Positions 37,358 to 51,289 are shown, counted from the first letter of the stretch. The stretch: 64,000 nucleotides of DNA from Flaccisagitta enflata (GCA_965153355.1 OZ231126.1:94116001-94180000), one strand, 5' to 3'. Notes: generated from the sequence alone by a model not told the origin. A program made the numbers and translations.

Positions 37358-37372
37358 TCTCTCTCTCTGTCT
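37318..37372. repeat. (CAAT)n and (CT)n adjacent to a donor site
   Basis: On the coding strand the run starts about 6 nt after the donor GAGAAG|GTTAAG of the exon at 37379. Confidence 0.9.
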
Positions 37373-37378
37373 CTTAAC

Positions 37379-37597
37379 CTTCTCCACCGCACTAAGAACA
37401 GTAGCATCGAGAATCCTGTGGCGATATTCATCTGGAATGGCTTTGAAAGCGGAGGCGTTGAACAAGTCGCGATCCCAAAGGCACTTCAAGTCGAGGAATT
37501 GTCGCATCTTTGAACGTGCTCGTCGACTGACGCCGTGAAAATCGCAGTACGTCTCGATGATGCTCAATTGTGTGCGATACTCGGTCTTTAACAACTC
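37379..37597 (-). CDS. Channel unit 1: C-linker exon
   Basis: The acceptor CAAAAG|GAG and the donor GAGAAG|GTTAAG give 219 nt (73 codons). The protein LKTEYRTQLSIIETYCDFHG, VSRRARSKMRQFLDLKCLWD and FKAIPDEYRHRILDATVLSA is a full C-linker. It shows the A'-B' helices, the W/L-rich turn and the IPDELR-like C' helix of HCN and CNG channels. It joins S6 (41535) and the CNBD (29275), both in phase 0. The acceptor is pyrimidine-poor, which lowers confidence in the exact start only. Confidence 0.87.
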
Positions 37598-37714
37598 CTT
37601 TTGTTTTTGGCAAACAAAGCAGAATTATTGATTATGTTAAAGGAGTATAAATACATTTGGCAATAAGTGGTTAGGCGGTGCGATGACTAGAGCAGTAACT
37701 GCTCAGCGTGGTCT

Positions 37715-37907
37715 TTTTAGTCGCGTGCACGCGACTCTACAACCCGCTTTGTCCGTCGGTCGGTCGGTCAGTTGGTCCGTCACACTTTACTTTTTTTATG
37801 ATTTTATTTTTTGACCTCACCGCTCCTGCCCAAATGGTCTGGTGACCTCATATATGGCCCCTGCCCACCCGCACGCGACTTCGGTAGCAGTGTATCCGGC
37901 CTTGTTT
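37715..37907 (-). mobile_element. Complete Rep-A copy
   Basis: A compact 193-bp copy: hairpin TAGTCGCGTGCACGCGACT, CAACCCGCTTTGTCCGTCGG, GACCTCACCGCTCCTGCCC, CACCCGCACGCGACTTCGG and GTGTATCCGGCCTTG. It carries no array and may serve as a reference form of the family. Confidence 0.9.
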
Positions 37908-38161
37908 ATTTTCCTTTAAACGTTCTTTGAATTGATCGTTGCCAAGCATTAAGCACAAACTATATTGCAAAGCATTTGTATTGCAATGGCTCAAGTCAAA
38001 ATTTAAGCAGGCCAAAAATTTATTTTGTTTAAAACACTCTTTTTTTTTCTAATTAAGATTTAAAAAACAATGTTTTTTCTAATTACATTTCCCTACTCTT
38101 AGAGTGCTTACAATCTTGCCAAAAAGTATACCGGCACCTAGGCAATCTGAATCATTAAATA

Positions 38162-39151
38162 CAGTATGATTTTTTTCAAATGACACAAAAGATGACGACA
38201 TAAATCCTAAACGAATCAACATAATCAAATTCTGAAAAAAACGCCTGAAAGAGTTGGTTGTTGCATTTATTCATGCCAAATTTCAGCATTCCGACTCAAG
38301 TAGTTTAGCCTCAATCGCTTTTTGAAGTCAAACTATGAATCATCTGAAATAACTTTTTTTTAACTATGGCAAAAGAAAAAAAGTGAACTACTTGTTTGTC
38401 AGTGTTTAACATCCAAGCAATGAGAAAAACATAGCAAAATCTATGACCATTTTGAAGCTCTGCAAAAGATCTTTCAAATGAGACCTTGCTGGATATCCTA
38501 GCTCCATCCATTAAAAAATGGCATTAGAATGAAGACTAGGTAGTCAAGAATGCAGAATTTCACAACGTGATTTTCATGGGTTATCTTTATTCTAACTTTA
38601 AAATCAAATGCATTGAGTTAGAAATTTGTTCTTGGTCCCATTTTAAAGAAAATTTGAAGCTCTTTAATTTGCTCATGGATAACAAGTAGCTAAGACAATC
38701 CTGAGCTGCATCATTGAAAAAAACGAAAAGACAAAAATTACTCATTGGAAAAAAATTGAAATGATCATTTTTTTTCAATCAGTGATTTTTTTCTTCAAAC
38801 CTTTGCCATTTCTAAACGAATTAAGCTACAATTACCAGCAACGTCGCGTTTGAAAGAATTTTTGCAGAGTTTTCAAACGGTCATGGATTTTCTATGGTTC
38901 AGGTCCTTGGTTAAGCCAAAATTAGCAAAACAAAGTGTTTGCCTTTTTTCTTTGCCATAGGAGTAGGAAGAAATTGATATCTTCACTTTAAATGTAAATT
39001 GAAGCTAAACTACTTGAGACGGAATGCTGAAATTTGGCATGAATAAATGCAATAACCTACTCTTTCAGGCGTTTTTTTCAAAATTTGATTATGTTGATTC
39101 GTTTAGGATTTATGTCGTCATCTTTTGTGTCATTTGAAAAAAATCATACTG
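38162..39151. mobile_element. 990-bp TA-flanked foldback
   Basis: CAGTATGATTTTTTTCAAAT and its complement, TA on both sides, with long arms (CGACATAAATCCTAAACGAA). The TIR begins like the element at 36229, so the two are related. Confidence 0.85.
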
Positions 39152-39602
39152 TATTTAATGATTCAACAAAAATTGACCAAAATATTATACTGAAAGTGAA
39201 AGTAGATGATAGGATGTTTTCACCTAACAGATGATTCAAGTTATCCATATTTTAAGCACTCCATATAGTTTTTTAAAATGTAAAAGAAGGTCTTGTTTCA
39301 CAATATTCAAACAAATTTCGCTGAACCAAGCATCCTGGATTTATGTTTATTGTTTTGCTTGTAATTTCTAAACAATTAAAGCTACAGAAGCCAGATTGCG
39401 CTCATCTTAAAGATGCTTTGATGATGATCAATTTGCTTTTCTAAAATTAGAAGTCGAGATATCCTTAGTAGAAGCTGTCCCTGAAGAATTGACTTCTTCA
39501 TTCTTGATTTTTTTTTTTTTGCATTTTTGAAAATGAATGTTTTCACTCTTTTGCTTGCCATTTCTGAACGGCTAAAGCTACAGGAACCAGATAACATTCA
39601 TT
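39152..39602. other. AT-rich intron, nothing recognised
   Basis: No exon or repeat boundary is supported in this stretch. Confidence 0.45.
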
Positions 39603-39912
39603 CAGGGGTGTATATCATTGAGTCGCTTTTGATTCCCCCCCCCCCCCGCCTTTGATTTTCTTCCCCGCGATGTGTCACGTCGCGTTTTTTTATCTATGAT
39701 TTTCTTCCCCATAGAGCAATAAAACTATGTAGTTGAGGTTTAGGTAGTGTTAAATTGTGTTTTACTAATTGGGTTTTATGATTTAGTACTGTCAAAAGTT
39801 ATATTTTCCCCAAATTTTCTTTTTTTCTCTTTTTTTCCCCCTTTGGTTTCCTTCCTTATCTTCAGAACCTTTGATTTCCCCCCCCAATACTACTCAATAT
39901 TATACAGGCCTG
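39603..39912. mobile_element. Rep-E TIR element
   Basis: CAGGGGTGTATATCATTGAG at the left and CTCAATATTATACAGGCCTG at the right form imperfect TIRs over 310 bp. Related pieces occur at 18879 and 62149 (TTTGATTTTCTTCCCCGCGA). Confidence 0.75.
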
Positions 39913-40060
39913 CTGATTCATTTTAAAGATGATTTGATAAAGATTAATTTCTTCTTTTGAAAAAGTTACTAGCTGTTCTAGAAGCAGAGATATCTTTAGC
40001 TGAAGGTGTCGCCGTGTCGGTATACTTATTGCAAGGTGGTGTTGTGTCTTGAACCCTTTT

Positions 40061-41527
40061 GGGCAGCGGCCCCGAATGACCTATGCTTTCACACAGGAGA
40101 AATTACTCCTTCTTCTTCTCCAGTGTACTCCCCCCCACAGCCTTAAGCCTCAGAGGCCAAATTCTAGCCCAGAAGTCCATTTTCCAGTCACCTGCCCCCA
40201 AATCCTAGCCTCAAAGCCCAAATTCCTACCCCAAATCTCAAATTCAAGGCTCAAGGCCCAAATCTCAGTCTAAAGCTTCAAATCACAACCTCTGGATCCG
40301 ATGACCTATGCTTTTACATATGCAGAGATTTCTCCTTCTTCTTCTTCTTCTCCTTCTCCTCCGTCCATACCCCCCCCCAGCTTCGCGGCCCGAATTCTGG
40401 CTGTGAGGCCCATATTCCACCCCAGAGATCCAAATTCTAACCTTGAGGCCCAAATTCTAGCCTTGAGGCCCAAATTCTAGCCCAGAGGCCCAAAATCTAG
40501 CCCTGAGGCCCAAATTCTAGCTGTGAGGCTCATGTTCCACCCCAGAGATCCAAATTCTAACCTTGAGGCCCAAATCCCAGCCTCGTGGCTCAAATCCCAG
40601 CCTCGAGGCTCAAATCCCAGCCTTGAGGCTCAAATCCCAGCCTCAAGGCTCAAATCCAAACCTCAAAGCCCCAATTCCAGCCTTGAAGCCATAATTCCAT
40701 CCTCGAGGCCATAATTCCAGCTTCAAGGCTCGAATCCAAGCCTCAAGGCTCAACTCCAAGCCTCAAGGCCCCAATTCCAGCCTTGAGGCCATAATTCCAG
40801 CCTTGAGGCTCAAATAAAAACAGCATAGGTCATCGGCCCCTTCGGGGCCGCTGCCCCTTTAACCACCTCACACCCACATACACTCACATAGCACACTGGA
40901 AAATAGGGCATGCTTACCCGTCTGTACCATCTGTCTGGAGTCTGTGAGAGCAATGGTTTACATTTTTGTACATAGAGGCCACCTCTTTTGATTGCCAGAA
41001 AGTGCAATGAAAACAAAAAACTCTTACTCCCCTGCAGCTTCTCCTGCCTCTCAGCTGTCTCTGCTGTTTCTCAGCTGCATTTTGGTCCCGTTTCTTAAGG
41101 GAAAAAATCGATGAAAGATGCGATGATGGATTTCCATAATGCAATGAGCAGATATTGCAACTATTTTCCATGTGCTATAACTCCTAAAGTGACAAAAAGT
41201 GTATCTTCAGATTTTGAACCTAGAATCGTTATTGCCATAGCTACAGATAGAGCCTAGTCTTTCCATGGCAAAAGGCGGCAATGGATTTTTTTTCTGTCTC
41301 AGTAATGATATAAAGAGGAAAACATTACTTAAAGTAACTTTCTGGGCAATACAAGTTAAAGAATTGTTCAAAACTGGTGTGGATCACTTTCCATGAGACC
41401 TATCTATAGATCTATCAATCAAAAATTGAAATAAAAAATTCATTGTTTATTCGCCATATTACTAAAAAAACGCCCTTAGTGCATAGGGGCAACGGGTACC
41501 GCTGATCATATAACGCTTTTGCGACTA
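40061..41527. mobile_element. Rep-B copy with a nested 590-bp element
   Basis: GGGCAGCGGCCCCGAATGAC and GGGGCCGCTGCCCC surround two blocks of 20-bp units (AGCCTTGAGGCTCAAATCCC type). The distal end ACGGGTACCGCTGATCATAT, CGCTTTTGCGACTATTT stops about 8 nt from the donor of the exon at 41535. Confidence 0.83.
40892..41481 (-). mobile_element. 590-bp CAC...GTG element with 5-bp duplication (copy 1)
   Basis: The copy runs from CACACTGGAAAATAGGGC to GCCCTTAGTG, flanked by CATAG on both sides (40887-40891 and 41482-41486). The empty site CTCACATAGGGGCAACGGG is preserved in the Rep-B copy at 59590. The sequence is the reverse complement of the copy at 54585. Five-bp duplications with CAC ends recall Transib elements, but no transposase is present. 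Confidence 0.85.
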
Positions 41528-41534
41528 TTTACAC

Positions 41535-41736
41535 CTTTTCCAAGTAGTACATTTGCATAAGTCCGGAGAGCTTCCAGCCAAATAAATAATAGCCGAGGAA
41601 AATCATGAGAGTACTGAGAAGGAATCCGTGACCAGAAACAGCGGCGTTGATGCCGAGTCCGACAGTCCGAAACGACGTAAACACATGAAGATCAGCCAGT
41701 AACAGAGGAACGTTGGTGTTCTTGTGAGAAAAATAG
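41535..41736 (-). CDS. Channel unit 1: P-loop and S6 exon
   Basis: The acceptor ATTTTCAG|C and the donor GAAAAG|GTGTAA give 202 nt. The protein starts YFSHKNTNVPLLLADLHVFT, then SFRTVGLGINAAVSGHG, and finishes in a long hydrophobic S6 (FLLSTLMIFLGYYLFGWKLS) and GLMQMYYLEK. TVGLGIN sits where potassium channels have TVGYGD: the tyrosine is leucine and the aspartate is replaced by Ile-Asn. Phase 2+1 joins the turret exon and phase 0 joins the C-linker. This exon identifies unit 1 as a pore-bearing channel. Confidence 0.87.
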
Positions 41737-41782
41737 CTGAAAATGAAGACGCAAAAAGAAGGCGACAGAGGGCAATGTAGTG

Positions 41783-41909
41783 ACAAGGCCTAGTAGGCCA
41801 ATAAGGTGCGACGTGTGGATCGTCGAACGAATGCGTTACCCAACAGACCGACCGACCAACCGACGGACATAGCCAGTTATAGAGGTGCTTTGTCGCACCT
41901 AAAAATGTA
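41783..41909 (+). mobile_element. Short Rep-A variant with GGTGCGAC termini
   Basis: It runs from ACAAGGCCTAGTAGGCCAAT to GTGCTTTGTCGCACCTAAAAA in 127 bp, with AAGGTGCGACG near the 5' end. Hairpin and 5' motif have changed together relative to other copies. Confidence 0.78.
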
Positions 41910-42789
<880 letters not shown>

Positions 42790-42981
42790 CTGACAACCAA
42801 GGTTCCATTTTTTATGACAGGAACAGGTGGTAAAGTTTGGGGAAAGGACTCAAGCCAAGATTTCTTCATGCAGGTCGGAAAGTCGAACGTTCTTAAATTA
42901 CATTCGTCGTTCATGCAATCGTAAAACTTGATGCAATTATTTTTTAACATTCCTAAAGAAGTAAAGTAAAGCAAGATTACT
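42790..42981 (-). CDS. Channel unit 1: end of S5 and S5-P turret exon
   Basis: The acceptor ATGCCCAG|A and the donor TTGTCAG|GTATAG give 192 nt. The protein VILLYFTSLGMLKNNCIKFY finishes S5, then DCMNDECNLRTFDFPTCMKK and SWLESFPQTLPPVPV form a turret with four cysteines and one N-G-T sequon (KNGTLVV). A nearer AG (TTCTTTAG|GA) has a better pyrimidine tract but breaks the frame with both neighbours. The chosen acceptor restores phase 2+1 on both sides. Confidence 0.75.
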
Positions 42982-43678
42982 CTGGGCATCTGATCAAGCT
43001 GGTTACATGCAGTGGATTTATGAGATACTTTTGAAATGGACACCAGTCTGGGGCAAACAGAGTCAATGGGTTCATATCCTAGATGTTCTTTGGATTCTTG
43101 CACTATTTGATGATAGGAAACATTCCCTAGAATTACGGGGTACCACATGGCGAAAACCCTGCCCCTTCGTAACTCGTATAAAAAGCTCAAGAAAGACTTT
43201 GGGATGCTCCTACTTTCTCCTCTCCCTATGACTTATTAAGGTGGCGGTCAATGTTTTGCAAAATATGAATGGTCTGAAATTTTAAGGGGTGTCTTTTCCC
43301 CTCAAATGGAGCACGTAGACAGCCTAATGAGGATCATACACAGAAATCCCAGATGTAAACAACAAACAATGATTTCTCAACCCTTTTCTGGACAAGAAAG
43401 AATTTGTCTGAATGCAAGAAATTATCCCAAAGAACATCCATTATCGTAATTACCTTGGTCGTAACATTTGGATAACGGAATTGACCACCAGAGAAATGCA
43501 AAGAAGCTAAAAAAATGATATGTTACATTTATGTCTTCTTATTCCATTGCAGATTACTCTCAATCTCTTTTTTGATTTGCTTAGTGTGTTTGCCAGTCTG
43601 TATGTCTCTTTTTGGATTTGCTTAGTGTGTTCGGCCAGAAGTCTCACTTGCAAAATTCTTAAAAAAAAAAAAAAAAAA
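42982..43678. other. Intron with no recognised element
   Basis: A minus-strand open frame extends upstream of the exon to about 43190, but it lacks channel-like sequence and is read as chance. No repeat was identified. Confidence 0.5.
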
Positions 43679-44638
43679 TGGACCCATCCCAGATTTTTGC
43701 ACAGGGGACCTAAAAAGGTTGTAGAACAAGATTCTGATGTTCATTTTGACCTGACTTGAGCAAAAAAAAAAAGAAACGGTTTTTATTGCAAAAAACGGTT
43801 ATTTTTCCTAAAAAATAGTACTAAATGAAATTTTTTTGATTTTTTTTTTACAGAAACAAAGTCCCAATAGTATTTGATATTTGAGTGACTCTAGAACAAT
43901 TGTGTATCGGTCTATGAGGTTCAAAAATAGCATTACAATGCTCAAAAATGAAGAAATGACCTAAAAATTAAAGAATTGTCAAAACTGATGTTTTGGAACA
44001 GTTTTTTAGGGTAAAATATGCTGTCAGTATGAATTTCATCGATTTACTTAAAAAAACATAGCCGTGATAAGCGAAAAACGCAAAACCGCAATATGCAAAT
44101 GAGGTCAAAGTGCGGTTTTTGCAAAAAATGGCTTTGGAAAGGTAAGTACTCAATATCTTATTGTGTTTAGCTTCTATAAAAAGAAAAAACATGTTTTGCC
44201 ATTTTTTGCAAAAATCGCACTTTGATCTCATTTGCATATTGAGGATTTGCGTTTTTTTATCACATGTTTTTTAAGTAAATCGATGAAATTCATTGACAGC
44301 ATATTTCCAAAAACTGTTCCAAATCATCAGTTTTGACAATTTTTAATTCTTAGGTCATTTCTTCATTTTTGAGCATTTTAATGCTATTTTTAAACCTCAT
44401 AGACCTATTAAAAATTGTTCTACATTCACTCAAATATCAATTACTATTGGTATTTTATGTTTCTGCAAAAAAAAGGGCTAAATTATTTCATTTAATGCCA
44501 TTTTTTTAGGAAAAATAGCTGTTTTTTGCATTAAAACCCGTTTCTTTTTTTTTTGGCTCAAGTTAGGTCAAAATGAACATCAGAATCTTGTTCCACAGCC
44601 TTTTTAGGTCCCCTGTGCAAAAATCTGGGATGGGTCCA
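43679..44638. mobile_element. 960-bp foldback
   Basis: TGGACCCATCCCAGATTTTT at the left and AAAAATCTGGGATGGGTCCA at the right, with matching arms throughout and the centre near 44150. The internal halves contain AAAACCGCAATATGCAAATG and its near complement. No clear target duplication was seen. Confidence 0.85.
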
Positions 44639-44808
44639 TTTTTTTTTTCATAACCCTTAAAATTGAGATTTTCTCCATCGAGATTCCTGGCCGTGTTTGC
44701 CTGACTGCCCTGTGTCAGTCTCCCATCAGCAGTAGAACTATACATTTTGCTGTCCGTTTGCTTCTGTGTGTTTTAATGATTTTTTATCCAACTGTTCAGT
44801 CTGCCCGG

Positions 44809-45073
<265 letters not shown>

Positions 45074-45079
45074 CTGCAC

Positions 45080-45217
45080 CTATCCAGAACAAATGCGTAT
45101 AACATGAAGCTGAATAATTTGTATAGTGGTCCCAGATATTTTTCCCAAGATGCAAAGTCTGTTAAAATACGGTTCCAGCGGAAGGCGAAAATGAAGTTGC
45201 TTGAAAACAATATCACG
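45080..45217 (-). CDS. Channel unit 1: S4 and first part of S5
   Basis: The acceptor CTCTCCAG|C sits on a (CT)n microsatellite and the donor is GGATAG|GTGCAG, giving 138 nt. The protein VILFSSNFIFAFRWNRILTD, FASWEKYLGPLYKLFSF and MLYAFVLD contains an S4 with only two arginines (FRWNR) and the start of S5. Phase 2+1 links it to the S2-S3 exon at 48857 and to 42790. The poor S4 charge suggests unit 1 contributes little to voltage sensing. Confidence 0.8.
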   Translation of the reverse strand, partial: RDIVFKQLHFRLPLEPYFNRLCILGKISGTTIQIIQLHVIRICSG

Positions 45218-45220
45218 CTG

Positions 45221-45844
<624 letters not shown>

Positions 45845-47447
45845 TCTAAAAAGAGTAGGGGTCCTCGACGGTCTGGTTGAATAGCGTTGTTGAATGGTGT
45901 TGTCAAAAGGTGTTGTCAAATGGCGTTGTTGAACGGCTTTTTCAAACGGCACTGTGGAACGGCGTTGTTGAATGGCGTTGTCAAAAAGCGTTGTCAAACG
46001 GCGTTGTTAAATGGCATTGTTAGACAGCATTGACAAATGGCGTTGTCAAATGGCGTTGTCAAACGGCGTTGTCAAACGGCGTTGTCAAACAGCGTTGTCT
46101 AACAGCTTTGTCAAACGGCATTGTCTAGCACCATTGTTTAACAGCTGGTTTGGTGGGACAGAATGTTTTTCACTTTTAGGACGGTAGGCTGGTTGGGAGG
46201 TAGCTGGTTTGGTTGGTTAGTATACTGAAATCTTTTTGATATCACATACATATTAGGGTGGTCACAAAATAGGGTCAAATTTCAAAAAATGATATACTCT
46301 AGTCTTTTGCATAAATGTACCAAAAAAGAAGGTTCTCCCACAAGTAGAGGTCTGAATTTGAAGATTAAACCATGGCGGCAAAACTATAGGCTTCCTATGG
46401 CAATAAAAAAATCCCCATAGCAACCCTATAGTTTTGCCGACAAGGTTTCTTGTTTGATTTCACACCCCAGCTTGTGAGAAATCCTTCTTTTATTGGACAT
46501 TTGCGCTTAGGGCTCAAGTATATCAATATATGAAATTTGACCCATTTTGGGACCACCCTAATACATATGTTGAGTACTTCCATTTTGAGAATGCATACAA
46601 TTGGTTGAAAAATACCAAAGTTATGCACATTTTTCACTTTTAGGTTAGTAGGCTGGCTGGGTGGTAGGCTGGTTTGGCCAATTAGCATACTGAAATCTTT
46701 ATAAATTACATACATATGATGAGTCCTTCCTTTTAGATATTTCATCCCAAATTTCAACCAAATTGGTTGAAAAATGCACATTTATCGTTTTTAAGCTGGT
46801 AGGCTGGTTGGGTGGTAGGCTGGTTTGGCCGGTTAGCATTCTGAAATCTTTATAAATCACATACATATGATTAGGTTTTCCATTTAGAGACTGCATACCA
46901 AATTTCAACCAAATTGGTTGAAAAATACAAAAGTTATGCATGTTTTTCACTTTTAGGACAGTAGGCTGGTTAGGTGCTAGGCTGGTTTGGATGGTTAGCA
47001 TGCTGAAATCTTTATAAATCACATACATATATTGAGTCCCTCCATTTAGAGACTACATACCAAGTTTAATAGTAGGCTGGTTGGGTGCTAGGCTGGTTTG
47101 GCTGGTTAGCACGCTGAAATCTTTATAAATTACGTACATATATTGAGTCCCTCCATTTAAAGACTACATACCAAGTTTTAACCAAATTGGTTGAAAAATG
47201 CCAAAACTATGCTTATTTTTCACTTTTAGGTTGGTAGGCTGGTTGGGCCAGTTCGGTGGGTTGCATTATAATATACGCATAGGATGTAAAGCGGCTTACC
47301 CTAGCAAAACTTCCCTCCAAATATGAAGCAAATCAGTCAAGGAGTTCAAAAGTTAGCCCATTTTCAAAAGTGTGGACAATGACGACAATAACACCCGTCC
47401 GTCTTGAATCATAGTCCGCGTCGAAATGATACTTTGTCACGGACATA
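45845..47447. repeat. Rep-D array 1
   Basis: It starts CTAAAAAGAGTAGGGGTCCT, then about 20 GGCGTTGTCAAAC units (45880-46140), then units of about 155 bp with GGCTGGTAGGCTGGTTGGG, TGAAATCTTTATAAATCACA and ACCAAGTTTCAACCAAATTG. It ends with ACGACAATAACACCCGTCCG and TTTGTCACGGAC. An unrelated palindromic insert lies at about 46255-46565 (TTAGGGTGGTCACAAAATAG). Confidence 0.8.
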
Positions 47448-47784
47448 AACTGAGCTAAATGAGCTAAAATTTTCAAAAACGCCCTCACAGATGAGCAGCT
47501 CTGCTCATAAACATGTCTTCTTGTATTTGCATGCTCAAACAAACATAAATACACTCTTTTATTGATCTTACTTAAAATTCAAGTTGATTTTTTCATAAAT
47601 AAGTCTTTAAAACATCAAAACATGAAAATCATTTGTCGTAGAGCATTCTGCTTGGTGCCAAATGAAAGAGAATTATCAAATTTAACACCCTATCAATTTC
47701 ATTTGAAGGCTCAATCAGGTGGTCGAGATTCTCAACTTCCTTATAAGAAAATGAAAACCATGTTTATCTCAAACATGTAAAAAT

Positions 47785-48825
47785 CTAAAAAGAGTATGGG
47801 TCCGCGACTGGGGTCTAACGGCATTGTCAAATGGCAATGTCAGATGGCATTGTCAAATGGCATTGTCAAATGGCTTTGTCAAAGGGTGTTGTCAAACGGC
47901 GTTGTCAAACAGCGTTGTAATACGCCGTTGTAAAATGGCTTTGTCAAACGGCATTGTTAAAAGGCATTGTCAAATGACGTTGTCAGTGTTGTCAAATAGC
48001 GTTGTCAAACGGCAGTGTCAAATGGCTGTGTCAAATGGTGTGTCAACCAGTTTCAACCAAATTAGCTGAAAAATAACAAAGTTTTGCAAATTTTTCACTT
48101 TTAGATTGTAGGCTGGTTAGATGGTAGGCTGGTTAGGTGGTAGGCCAGTTTGGCCGTTTAGCATGCTAAAAGCTTCATGAATCACAAGCATATGTTGAGT
48201 CTTTCCATTCAGAGATTCCATACCAGGTTTCAACCAAATTGGTTGAAAAGTGCCTTAGTGATGCTGATTTTCATCTTTTAAGCCAGTAGGCTGGGTGGGT
48301 GGTAGGCTGGTTAGCACGCTGAAATCTCTATAAATTGCAAACATATGTTAAGTCTTTCCATTTAGAGACTTTATACCAAGTTTCAACCAAATTGATTGAA
48401 AAATGCCAAAGTTATACAGGTTTTTCACTTTTAGGCTGGTAGGCTGTTTGGGTGGTAGGCCGGTTTGGCTGGTAAGCACGCTAAAATCTTTACAAATCAA
48501 ATGCATATATTGAGTCCTTCCATTTAGAGACTACATACCAAGTTTCAACCAGATCGATTGAAAAATGCCAAAGTTATGCAAGTTTTTCACTTTTAGGCTT
48601 GTGGGCTGGTTGGGCCAGTTGGGATGGTCCGATGTTAACATTCGCATAGGCTGCAGAGCGGCTTACCCAAGTACAACTTTCCTCCAAATATGAAGCAAAT
48701 CTGTCAGGGCGTTAAAATGTTAGCCCATTTATAAAAGTGTGGATGACGAAGACAACAACGACAACGACAACACCCATCCGCCTCGAAATATAGTCCACGT
48801 CCAAATGGTATTCTGTCGCAGATCC
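47785..48825. repeat. Rep-D array 2
   Basis: Same order as array 1: CTAAAAAGAGTATGGGTCCG with CGACTGGGG, GGCATTGTCAAATG units, roughly 155-bp units, then AACGACAACGACAACACCCA and TTCTGTCGCAGA. The inverted GTCCGCGAC and GTCGCGGAC-like ends resemble Rep-A termini. Confidence 0.8.
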
Positions 48826-48856
48826 ATGTTCCAATCACACAGTAGATTTATCTCAC

Positions 48857-49035
48857 ATGAAATAGAATTCACATTGGACGGCGGGTTCGATGACTTGATA
48901 GGGCAAAGCGACGATCAAAGTGACCCACATCCGCCGGCAGACATGTTTGAGCACGTGAGTCTGAGAACGAATCTCCGTCCCCATTTCCCAATGACCAACG
49001 AAACAACTTACCATCAAACGCAACAACAGAAACAT
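48857..49035 (-). CDS. Channel unit 1: S2, linker and S3 exon
   Basis: The acceptor TTTTATCAG|ATG has a strong pyrimidine tract and the donor is TTTCAT|GTGAGA, giving 179 nt. The protein MFLLLRLMVSCFVGHWEMGT contains the end of S2. EIRSQTHVLKHVCRRMW is the charged linker and VTLIVALPYQVIEP is S3, matching the R-x-W-(F)-x-x-D-L-x-A-A-L-P pattern of CNG/HCN channels. The exon ends in phase 2, as required by 45080. The first part of S2 and its link to S1 are missing. Confidence 0.8.
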
Positions 49036-50603
49036 CTGATAAAATGAGAAAAGAACTGAGAGATTAAACAGCGTCAAATTGCCATCAAACACAACAGCAG
49101 AAACGTTTGATATAAGGAACAGTAGATGTCGTCTAGACTTGGAAATACGGGGGAGCTCATAACCTGAGTATCAATACAGTGAGGGGACTGATATTCTGCT
49201 GGAGTAATGAATAGACCCTAATGGGTTGACGATGGGGTATGGCATCCCTCTACGGCTTACCTTACAAAAAAAAACTTTTAGTATTAAACTTTAGGTTCAA
49301 TCACTTTTTTGGCGGAATTTCAGCTTCATCTACTATCTTAGAAATAAAAAAGTTTCCACCTGTAGTATTAGGTCAGTTATTGACATAAAGATGAACACAA
49401 ATCAATTGCAAATCTATAAATACTTGATTTTAGCCCCTTTTGACTAAATCACTGCCGCCATTCATCAGGGAAGTAGTTTGCACAGCTTCTCTAAGTGTTC
49501 TAGAATGACGGCGTTCCAAACTTTCCTAGAGATTTTTTTGTTTCCTTTTGCTACATTCACATTCATAGCGCCAAAGGGATTAAACAAATCATAAGAAAAT
49601 TAGTAACATAAATGTAGCTTTTCAAATTTGTAAGCAGTCTATGCAAACCGCATCTGTCTAGCTCAATGCGTTTAGATATGATATAAAAAAAAATCATTTC
49701 AAGATTGTATAGAAAGGGCAAATGCAAAATTGAAACATTTCATTCAAAGTTGAATAACTTTTTAATGGATTGAGCTAGAGAGATGCGGTTTGCGTAGATA
49801 AATTGCAAATTTGAAGGGCTTTCATAATCTCATTATGATTTGTTGATTCTAGTTGGAGATATGTAAGTAATTGTGCAGAAACTTTTTTTGGGAAAAGCTC
49901 CACAGACAGACTTTTTTTGAGTTTTGAATGCATTTGGTTAACTGAAAGTCAATTCTGCAAACAATTTATCTCGAAACAACAAAATCGTTAATGTTTGGCA
50001 GGTTAACTCTTTTCAAAAATCGCTATCTTTGTTTTTCTCCTAAAATCACATCAAAATATCTTTCATTTGAGACCAATCTGGGATCTGTAGCTCAAACCGT
50101 TCAGAAATGATGGCAATTTACAGAAAGACAGTCTCTACAAAACAGCCTTTTTTGGCAGAATCTGCCTTTTGATTCACATGCGTTAATCAGATCAAAATAA
50201 GAGAAAAAGTCCTTGGGATTTTTCATCAAAAATCTGCAAACTCATATCTCCCAAGTGTTTTTTTCAGATTGTAGCTAGCTCTTCTACTTTTTGTGCTATG
50301 TTCTCATCTTATGTTACAGTTCAGAAAAATCATACTGTATAAGGAAGACAGAACCAAGAGATTAAACAGCGTCAATCTACCATTAGATAGGGAAGTATGA
50401 CGAAAAAAATTTTTCCTCCAAAACCCCAGTCGCTGGTATCAATCAATGCAGAATATCTTGGGCTTTCGATTGATACCCTATAATGCATATTCTAACTAAT
50501 TCTGTAACATATTTCGCACTATATTGCCTTCAGTTCCGTTCTTGCAAGTCTGTCACTTTTTTGGATGCATTTTCTCAACCACTTAAAACCCTTTTAGCTT
50601 AAG
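49036..50603. repeat. Intron with decayed exon-border copies and inverted repeats
   Basis: Just upstream of the exon a roughly 77-bp unit (AATTTGACGCTGTTTAATCT on the coding strand) is partly repeated, and another piece lies near 50350. Sequence at about 49610-49860 is related to the interior of the 592-bp MITEs (AAACCGCATCTGTCTAGCTC). No additional exon was found. Confidence 0.5.
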
Positions 50604-51028
50604 CAAGGCCGGATACACGGCAGCATTAGTCGCGGACAGGTGGGCAGGAGCGGATAAATCAAAAAAACAGTTTTGTGACTGACCGACTGACCGACAGACC
50701 ATAAAGTGCCTTATATAGTCTCGTGAAAACATGACTTGAAATATTCGGGGTATCCATCTAAAGGCTGATGATGACAGTCATGATGAGGCTGTTTAATGTG
50801 TTGATGAGGAAAAGCCTAACAATGATGATGACAATGATGAATATGATGATGATGACAACAATAATGACAACAATTATACAGCTGCACTTATATCAGAACA
50901 GTGGTGAATTTCGCGATATTAATGAATTAGTGACCAACAGATGGACTAACAGATGGATGGACAGACAGACAAACACGGGCAATTATAGAGATGCGAGGAC
51001 ATGTCTAAAAAAGACAAGGCTGAATACT
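50604..51028 (+). mobile_element. Rep-A fragments
   Basis: A copy at 50604-50725 starts AAGCAAGGCCGGATACACGG and is truncated in the tetranucleotide zone. A second partial copy ends near 51010 (GGATGGACAGACAGACAAAC, GATGCGAGGACATGTCTAAA). A third starts at 51013 and is split by the 6.7-kb foldback. Confidence 0.65.
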
Positions 51029-51289
51029 AGGGCCAACGGTTTTTGCATCAAATCAATTGTACACCCCAGCCTGCAGCTTTTTTAAACAGACTGTATTTAT
51101 ACTGCTGAAAACTACTTGCTATATGACTTTTCTCCGTGATTTGGAGGTTCCAGATTTGATATTTTGATCACAACTTGATGGTGGTTGTGGTAAAAATGTC
51201 AAATTGAGGTCATTTTGGCTGCCAAATTGGGCCACTTTGCCTTGAAAACCTATGATCCATGAGTTTATAAAACTAGACCTCAAGAGCTA